Assembly: GCA_946538795.1 (NCBI GenBank)
Contig: CAMNGY010000088.1
Coordinates: 1-6,633, forward strand
Reading direction: 5' to 3'
DNA: 6,633 nucleotides
From: an uncultured Treponema sp.
GTDB lineage: Bacteria > Spirochaetota > Spirochaetia > Treponematales > Treponemataceae
Shown here: piece by piece, positions 5,948-6,633 of the stretch
Numbering within the stretch: position 1 is the stretch's first letter
Layout of the letters: each line of letters begins with the position of its first letter
Made by a program: the position numbers and the translations under genes
The notes under the pieces: model-generated
Seen by the model: only the letters and a program-made list of their open reading frames with translations
Database searches by the model: none
Told to the model about the DNA's origin: nothing

Positions 5948-5959
5948 TAGTTTCTACTA
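5948..5959. promoter_or_regulatory. Small dyad TAGT-TTCT-ACTA at the predicted transcription start
   Basis: TAGT (5948-5951) and ACTA (5956-5959) form a perfect 4+4 dyad around four bases, right at the predicted start of the peptide transcript. Short dyads of this size are typical of Xre-type operators, but a dyad this short can also arise by chance. Confidence 0.3.
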
Positions 5960-5987
5960 AAATTATTACATTATACAAGGAGATAAT

Positions 5988-6095
5988 ATGGTTGTACTTA
6001 ATTCCCCGATAGCACTTGATGAAGTTGATTCAAAATTTGTAATGGGAATGAACTACCAGCAAAGGGATAAGAATAGGTGTTACTGTAGCTGTTAG
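5988..6095 (+). CDS. Putative RiPP precursor peptide with C-terminal CxCxC
   Basis: This is a 35-residue peptide starting MVVLNSPIALDEVDSKF and ending DKNRCYCSC. All three cysteines (31, 33, 35) are in the last five residues, and the last residue before the stop is Cys. The first 25 or so residues, with an acidic patch (DEVDSK), look like a leader. The last 7-10 residues are the likely modified core. The start is well supported: AAGGAG (5977-5982) lies 5 nt before the ATG and an extended -10 promoter precedes it. The radical SAM enzyme gene begins 123 bp downstream on the same strand. Thioether crosslinks from Cys (ranthipeptide or sactipeptide type), a crosslink at Tyr32, or a metal-binding product are all possible. 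The class is not determined. Small size and lack of a homologue I can recall keep confidence moderate. Confidence 0.75.
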   Translation: MVVLNSPIALDEVDSKFVMGMNYQQRDKNRCYCSC

Positions 6096-6101
6096 TTTTT
6101 T

Positions 6102-6138
6102 CAGAAGGGTGCTTTTCTATAAGAAAAGCACCCTTCTG
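6102..6138 (+). terminator. 17-bp perfect hairpin between peptide gene and radical SAM gene
   Basis: The left arm at 6102-6118 and the right arm at 6122-6138 are exact reverse complements around a 3-nt loop (core AGAAGGGTGCTTTTCT). It starts 7 nt after the peptide stop. The following bases (TTTCAGATTTATT) are only moderately T-rich, so partial termination is likely. That would give much peptide mRNA and less enzyme mRNA, a common stoichiometry device in RiPP operons. It could also protect the 3' end of the short transcript. Confidence 0.75.
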
Positions 6139-6203
6139 TTTCAGATTTATTGGAAACAATGCTCTAGCTCATCTTTTTTTCGTAGGTACATGACCTGTGG
6201 TAT

Positions 6204-6210
6204 TAGGAGA
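6204..6210 (+). promoter_or_regulatory. Ribosome binding site of the radical SAM gene
   Basis: TAGGAGA lies 8-9 nt before the ATG at 6219, which opens the radical SAM frame. A nearer ATG at 6214 is in another frame that stops at 6291, so spacing and the long open frame together decide for 6219. Confidence 0.7.
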
Positions 6211-6218
6211 TATATGAT

Positions 6219-6633
6219 ATGGACTTTATTCCTTCACAATACAATTTTTATTTCGAACATAATGGAAAGAATTTTCTCTATAATACATTGAGTACCGCAT
6301 TAGTAGAATTAGATAAGGAAACATATGCTTGTTTAAAGAATAACAATTTGGATATGTTAAAATCTGAATATGTGAATCCTTTGAGAGAGATGCATTATTT
6401 AACTGAAAAAAACAAAGACGAGTCTGAAGAATTTTTTTATTTCTATGATTCTGTTAGATATGCTCGGTCATCTAGTGTTTTTAGCATTACATTGATTCCC
6501 TCTTACAATTGCAATTTGGCTTGTCCATATTGTATGCAGGGACAAGAAAAGAGTTCTGCCAAAATGGATGATGCGTCTCTGAAAGCTGTTTTAATTTTTA
6601 TGGAAGATTATCTACAAAATCATAAAAATGTCA
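6219..6633 (+). CDS. Radical SAM peptide maturase, N-terminal part (3' end beyond window)
   Basis: The 138 visible codons read MDFIPSQYNFYFEHNGKNFL and onward, with the phrase LYNTLSTALVELDKETYACL (20-39). This is the style of N-terminal region found in radical SAM enzymes that modify ribosomal peptides, where it often helps bind the precursor. After DESEEFFYFYDSVRYARS comes the radical SAM core: ITLIPSYNCNLACPYC, with C98, C102 and C105 as the CxxxCxxC ligands of the 4Fe-4S cluster that cleaves S-adenosylmethionine. The rest of the barrel and any SPASM domain with extra clusters lie beyond the edge. The gene follows the Cys-rich peptide gene past a readthrough hairpin, so that peptide is the obvious substrate. 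The AT-rich codons contrast with the GC-rich genes to the left and suggest transfer. The radical SAM call is firm; a peptide-maturase role is inferred from the N-terminus and neighbour. Confidence 0.9.
   Translation, partial: MDFIPSQYNFYFEHNGKNFLYNTLSTALVELDKETYACLKNNNLDMLKSEYVNPLREMHYLTEKNKDESEEFFYFYDSVRYARSSSVFSITLIPSYNCNLACPYCMQGQEKSSAKMDDASLKAVLIFMEDYLQNHKNV

Noticed and set aside
5679..5978. Minus-strand frame of 99 codons as an intact small regulator
   Set aside because: It uses a different frame from the HTH homology, and its translation shows no helix-turn-helix pattern. Only the truncated frame matches Xre.
6109..6291. Plus-strand frame of 60 codons between the peptide and the radical SAM gene
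   Set aside because: Its GTG start lies inside the hairpin stem and its frame overlaps the start of the radical SAM gene. The composition looks like translated noncoding AT-rich DNA.

Overview
The window reads as a chromosomal segment from a host-associated spirochaete, most likely a Treponema or close relative. That assignment is inference. It rests on the style of the Xre-type C-terminus at about 5594-5880, on the HU-like plus Ig-like (DUF4469-type) protein, and on the promoter style; no rRNA or marker gene is present. About 1-5880 is strongly GC-rich. From about 5885 to the right edge the DNA becomes abruptly AT-rich, with different codon use, which suggests a horizontally acquired block.

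Left part, minus strand (1-2904): a biotin-protein ligase (birA), cut by the left edge; an M3-family oligoendopeptidase F (pepF); and a small HD-domain phosphohydrolase. pepF and birA lie 45 bp apart on the same strand and are probably co-transcribed. pepF and the HD gene each carry the same extended -10 element, TGCTAGACT, exactly 6 nt before their ATG, so both are predicted to make leaderless mRNAs.

Middle, plus strand (2992-5525): a 481-residue ATPase of the prokaryotic ATPase_2/DUF234 type, with a P-loop NTPase module and a PD-(D/E)XK-like C-terminal motif. Its good sigma-70 promoter is overlapped by a 12-bp inverted repeat. After its stop codon comes an array of four palindromic boxes (AAACG-NN-CGTTT) at an exact 23-bp period, then an A5T8 tract and a promoter. 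These lead into a two-domain DNA-binding protein (HU/IHF-like domain plus C-terminal Ig-like domain).

Right part (5594-6633): a convergent Xre-type repressor remnant on the minus strand has lost its start and first helices exactly where the base composition changes. Past the junction lies what looks like a ribosomally made, post-translationally modified peptide (RiPP) locus. It has an extended -10 promoter, a 35-residue peptide ending in Cys-Tyr-Cys-Ser-Cys, a 17-bp hairpin (readthrough terminator), and the start of a radical SAM enzyme with a CxxxCxxC cluster motif, cut by the right edge. This locus is the best candidate for an undescribed system. The precursor is too short for routine gene calling, and its CxCxC tail directly before the stop matches no RiPP class I can name with confidence.
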